A DNA stretch of 9,244 bases. Source: an uncultured Bacteroidales bacterium. Lineage in GTDB: Bacteria; Bacteroidota; Bacteroidia; Bacteroidales; Lentimicrobiaceae. The position numbers were made by a program, and so were the translations under genes. How positions within the stretch are numbered: position 1 is the stretch's first letter; each line of letters starts with the position of its first letter. Where the stretch lies: positions 1 to 9,244 of the forward strand of contig CALMDN010000192.1 of assembly GCA_937864935.1 (NCBI GenBank), written 5' to 3'. Of this stretch, positions 6,365 through 9,244 are shown one piece after another. The notes below the pieces were generated by a model. It had not been told where the DNA came from, did not search any database, and saw only the letters and a list, made by a program, of their open reading frames with translations.

Positions 6365-7612
6365 TCAGGGTTTGCAAAAGGTATTGGCATAGTCATAACC
6401 CGGCAGCGGCCAGGTCAGGTTGTTTTTCAGTCCATTGGTTCCGGCATCAAGACAATAGAGGTATCTGACGTCATCACCTCCATCCGATGAACTTACTGCA
6501 GTGAAAAGCAGCAGCTGCCCGGCATGGTTAATCGCCGTTGTTCCATGTCCCATAAATATGTTATCGTCGAGGGTGATGGAACTGTTGCTGGCACAGGCGA
6601 TGCCTATCCAGTCTGCACTGAAATAGCCTGCATTGGCTGCCAGAACGTTACCTCCAAAGCTGGCGAGCCACGTTTGCGAAACAGTCCAGTTAACAGAACC
6701 GTTGCCGGCATTGAGACATACCAGATCTGACAAGGCCAGCAGAAGATTGTCGCCATCAAGAGTAATCTGACTGAGCTGGTTATCCGAATCGTATCTCCAG
6801 TTTTCGGTACCCTCCTGAGAATAGGAAGCAAAATAGACTTTGCTGTCTTCGAACCGGCTGGCGGCAAAGATCAGGTTGCCATCCTCATCTATCACTGGGC
6901 AGACTGAAGGAACCTGCAGTAAGTTATAACCATCATCATGGAGGTTGATCAGTTTCGACAGCTCGCCATTGAGCGACGTAATCAGAATTTTCGGATCCTG
7001 AATGCACCAGATGATCAGTTGATCTCCGTGGATGATTACCGGGCCGGAGCTTGCCATATCAGGAAAATCTTTCGTAAATATTTCACTTCCATCCAATCCG
7101 TAGCAAAACAGCCGGGTATCGGAGTAATCAATGGTTGAACTTACATAAAGCCTGTTATCTTTCACCGCAACAGAACTAAAATAATCTGCATCGCCGGGAA
7201 GGTTCTTTTTCCATTCAAGAGTACCATTGCCGGCATTGAAGCAGTAGAGATGATTGTTGAAGGTCTGAAAAACTTTGCCATTACTGAAAACCGGATAGCT
7301 GTTTACATCCCCGAATCCCTCATCCAGCAGCGTTCTCCAGCGAACCTGTCCGGATGAACTCACTGAAACCATTTCCGGGGTAGTGAGGTTGAGGGTGAAA
7401 TTGTTGAGTACGTAATAAAGATTGTCGTTTTCATCGATGGCCGGATACAGGTACAGATTCTCCAGCGGATTGTTCATTTCACCCAGATTCGCTTTCCACA
7501 CCACTTTGATGTCTGAAGTAGTCTCAGGGTTGTTTTCTTCTTCATTGTTGCACGAAGTCAGGAAGGTGCCAAGCAGCATTGCCGGAATCAGAAGAGTTTT
7601 GAATAGATTCAT
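6365..7612 (-). CDS. Lipoprotein with PQQ-type beta-propeller repeats
   Basis: This 415-residue protein has a lipoprotein signal peptide ending in the lipobox LTSC, so Cys21 should be lipidated. The next residues, NNEEEN, are acidic like the lipoprotein export signals of Bacteroidetes, suggesting placement on the cell surface; that is inference. The rest resembles a WD40/PQQ-like propeller. Blades repeat the 'LYCFNAGNGTLEW' pattern at about 83-95 (SSSGQVRWRTLL), 121-136, 168-182, 263-274 (YSQEGTENWRY), 297-310 (LVCLNAGNGSVNW) and 385-401. BamB shares the fold, but BamB is periplasm-facing and this acidic tail argues against that role. No catalytic PQQ site is evident, so it is more likely a binding or scaffold protein. 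It is the last gene of the apparent operon, 59 bases after its neighbour, and the gap contains no recognisable promoter. Confidence 0.85.
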   Translation of the reverse strand: MNLFKTLLIPAMLLGTFLTSCNNEEENNPETTSDIKVVWKANLGEMNNPLENLYLYPAIDENDNLYYVLNNFTLNLTTPEMVSVSSSGQVRWRTLLDEGFGDVNSYPVFSNGKVFQTFNNHLYCFNAGNGTLEWKKNLPGDADYFSSVAVKDNRLYVSSTIDYSDTRLFCYGLDGSEIFTKDFPDMASSGPVIIHGDQLIIWCIQDPKILITSLNGELSKLINLHDDGYNLLQVPSVCPVIDEDGNLIFAASRFEDSKVYFASYSQEGTENWRYDSDNQLSQITLDGDNLLLALSDLVCLNAGNGSVNWTVSQTWLASFGGNVLAANAGYFSADWIGIACASNSSITLDDNIFMGHGTTAINHAGQLLLFTAVSSSDGGDDVRYLYCLDAGTNGLKNNLTWPLPGYDYANTFCKP

Positions 7613-7671
7613 CGTTTTTTTTAGTGTTTATCTGGTAATTAATTGAGTGATGTTAAGTAAATGCGGAACCT

Positions 7672-8367
7672 TTATTGCATATCCGGCATATCCGGCATTT
7701 CAGAGATTTTGATTCCTGCAGGGATTTCGAACCTGCTGTCGGGAATGGAGACATTTTCTTCAAACTTTGTTGCTTCCATGGTGTAGAAACTGTTGGCCAT
7801 CTTCAGCGGAATGCCTTTATAATACCACATTTTTGTCTGCATTGGCTGGCCGTCTGAATTTTCGGTGATTTCCACAACAATGCAATCCTTTCCGAGGAAA
7901 CTCTCGTTTCCGAGAATCTTACCACCTTCTTTTTCAATCATTTGCCTGAATGTTACATTGTCCTCTGGCAGGATTTTATCCGTGGGATCCTCGTCTGATT
8001 CATTGTCTTTGCTTTTGAATCCGGTCTGATCGATCATGTTTATCATGTAACTCCATCCGTCTTTTGAAATAATTACCGATTTTTCATCGGTCTTCATGCC
8101 CATTACTTCGGTTTGTCCTTCGGTGTAAACCGCGTGCCGCTCGTTCGTGTTGTCAATCCATTGTGTCATTACAGAAGTACTTTTCATTCCTTCTGCCTTC
8201 ACAGTGGTTTTATATTCAATCATCATGGTTTTTATGCCTGCCATCTCACCGGCAATTTCTGACATAGCCGAATCGGCATTGGTTTTCTGACCACCGCTGT
8301 TGCAGGCAGTAAAGGCAAGGAAAATCATCCCTGAAAGGGTCAGGGCCATTGATCTCATCATTTTCAT
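7672..8367 (-). CDS. Methionine-rich lipoprotein, DUF4412/LolA-like
   Basis: This 231-residue protein has a signal peptide with the lipobox FTAC, giving lipidated Cys22. The tail after it (NSGGQKTNADS) is not acidic, so it should stay on the periplasmic face. The body fits the DUF4412/LolA-like lipid-binding beta fold: an early strand pair (about 47-70, IEYKTTVKAEGMKSTSVM), a middle 'MGMKTDEKSVIISKDGWSYMIN', then 'GNESFLGKDCIVVEITENS' (153-171) and 'WYYKGIPLKM' (181-190), ending in 'IPDSRFEIPAGIKI' (208-221). Such proteins are thought to bind lipids or peptides, but the ligand is unknown. About one residue in ten is Met, and the C-terminus is EMPDMPDMQ. The start could be any of several early Mets; I keep the first. 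It lies 22 bases after the DUF3298-like gene. Confidence 0.75.
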   Translation of the reverse strand: MKMMRSMALTLSGMIFLAFTACNSGGQKTNADSAMSEIAGEMAGIKTMMIEYKTTVKAEGMKSTSVMTQWIDNTNERHAVYTEGQTEVMGMKTDEKSVIISKDGWSYMINMIDQTGFKSKDNESDEDPTDKILPEDNVTFRQMIEKEGGKILGNESFLGKDCIVVEITENSDGQPMQTKMWYYKGIPLKMANSFYTMEATKFEENVSIPDSRFEIPAGIKISEMPDMPDMQ

Positions 8368-8389
8368 GTTGAATTAATTAAGTGATTTG

Positions 8390-9097
8390 TTATTGGATAA
8401 TTTGCGTTGATTCTATACCGTTCTCTGCCAAAGGATAAATCACAGTAAGTTGATGCAGTGAATCCCTGTAGAGTTTCAGTTTGTTCAGATCATTCCACCG
8501 GATCGTCTCAAACCAGTCGGATCGGAAAAGGGGCTCTGAATGATCGGGTGGCAGGGTGACCTGTTCTGCAATGGCGCTCAGCAGGGGCACCTGCGAAATC
8601 CCCCATGCAGCGAGCAGGTCTCTGGTGGTAAGGATACGGTTGTTTTTTAAGTCGTAATGGTAAACGCAGAATTCCGATACAGCCTCAGCCAGGTAGCGGG
8701 CGGTGAGGGTTTCCACCACAATACTCAGCAGACTGTCGTCGACAACATACCAGAAGCCGGTTTTAACAAAGAGGTCTTTATCTTCAGGTTGTTTGCTGCA
8801 GTATTCAGCCTGTTTTTGTAAATCAGACTGAATGAGGGCCTGCAGGTCTTTCAGGTTACTGTGTTCACCGCTGATAACCGGAATCCGGATACAATAGCCG
8901 CTGGCAAACAGAGGGTCGTCGGGACGACTGAGGGTATCGCAACAACCGGTGTCGCTCAGGAATACTCCTTTGTAAATGTCACTTACCGGGATTTTGGTGG
9001 TTGTGGCCTGAGGGATCTCTTTGATGGTCTGATTCCCGCAGCCAACAGCAAGCAGGGCCAGAAATCCGGCAATGGAGGAGAGATAATGGTTTTTCAT
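8390..9097 (-). CDS. Lipoprotein with a DUF3298-like C-terminal region
   Basis: This 235-residue protein has a signal peptide with lipobox AVGC, so Cys20 is the likely lipid anchor. The mature tail (GNQTIKEIP) is not strongly acidic. Residues about 122-180 (LLSIVVETLTARYLAEAVSE, then YHYDLKNNRILTTRDLL) resemble the DUF3298 domain of RsiV-type proteins, where 'vfnyDlktGk.ltlkDLf' is typical. The closing LTVIYPLAENGIES fits the same domain's end. In RsiV the domain senses lysozyme, but here there is no anti-sigma region or membrane helix, so the role is unknown. Five cysteines follow the anchor (52, 53, 69, 100, 144), enough for disulfides in the periplasm. It follows the partial upstream gene by 9 bases and precedes the DUF4412-like gene by 22, implying co-transcription. 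Confidence 0.65.
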   Translation of the reverse strand: MKNHYLSSIAGFLALLAVGCGNQTIKEIPQATTTKIPVSDIYKGVFLSDTGCCDTLSRPDDPLFASGYCIRIPVISGEHSNLKDLQALIQSDLQKQAEYCSKQPEDKDLFVKTGFWYVVDDSLLSIVVETLTARYLAEAVSEFCVYHYDLKNNRILTTRDLLAAWGISQVPLLSAIAEQVTLPPDHSEPLFRSDWFETIRWNDLNKLKLYRDSLHQLTVIYPLAENGIESTQIIQ

Positions 9098-9106
9098 GAG
9101 GAACTT

Positions 9107-9244
9107 TTACAGCTTGATTTGCCTTATTATGTTCTCAAGTTCGTTTTTCGGGAACGGGGCTCCCGTAATCAGGTAAAGTACGGCTTCGTGTTCCGGCATT
9201 CGGATCAGCAGTGACCGCGAGTCAACAGGGGTGCCGTCATCTTC
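9107..9244 (-). CDS. C-terminal end of an unrecognised protein, cut by window edge
   Basis: The frame enters at the right edge and ends at a TAA at 9107-9109, giving 45 visible residues that start EDDGTPVDSRSLLIRMPEHE and end ELENIIRQIKL. I do not recognise it with confidence. The ending 'AVLYLITGAPFPKNELENIIRQIKL' resembles the last strand and helix of DUF4367 or MucB/LolA-related domains, in which an 'ItG...pk.eL..i' pattern closes the fold. That would suit its neighbours, but 45 residues are too few to rely on. It has the same strand and a 9-base gap to the DUF3298-like gene, so it is probably the upstream member of the operon. Confidence 0.7.
   Translation of the reverse strand, partial: EDDGTPVDSRSLLIRMPEHEAVLYLITGAPFPKNELENIIRQIKL

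Noticed and set aside
8861..9214. 117-codon plus-strand ORF at the right edge
   Set aside because: It is antisense to the DUF3298-like lipoprotein and the partial gene, both of which have better-supported minus-strand frames.

Overview
The window most likely comes from a member of the Bacteroidota, probably Bacteroidales-like. Three things suggest this: two TAnnTTTG-type promoter boxes of the Bacteroidetes sigma factor, weak or absent Shine-Dalgarno sequences with A-rich stretches before start codons, and a run of small lipoproteins with Bacteroidetes-style signal peptides. Every gene I can support lies on the minus strand, so transcription runs from right to left.

Read in that direction, the window opens at the right edge with a four-gene set: the C-terminal end of an unrecognised protein (9107-9244), a DUF3298-like lipoprotein (8390-9097), a methionine-rich DUF4412/LolA-like lipoprotein (7672-8367) and a PQQ-type beta-propeller lipoprotein (6365-7612). 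Gaps are 9, 22 and 59 bases, so they look like one operon for cell-envelope proteins of unknown purpose. A 255-base stretch with several inverted repeats follows.

Next comes the most interesting part (5957-6136). A TAAATTTG promoter box is followed by a 16-residue open reading frame, MAYINNTVSNNNPCRD, with five asparagine codons. Then come mutually exclusive RNA pairings and an 11-bp intrinsic terminator with a T tract, placed 44 bases before asnB, the glutamine-hydrolysing asparagine synthetase. The geometry is that of classical ribosome-mediated transcription attenuation, here sensing asparagine. I know this design for trp, his, thr, leu, ilv and phe operons. I cannot recall an established asparagine version, because the well-known asn regulators are T-boxes in Firmicutes. 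The evidence is sequence-only, but the leader codons, the target gene and the alternative RNA structures agree with one another.

Downstream of asnB (4292-5956) is a CNNM/CorC-type membrane protein with DUF21, paired CBS and CorC_HlyC domains (2870-4162), with its own TAACTTTG promoter box. After a 407-base non-coding gap comes a soluble histidine kinase with four PAS domains (1-2462), cut off by the left edge just after its ATP-binding domain. I see no rRNA, tRNA, CRISPR array, insertion sequence or prophage signal.
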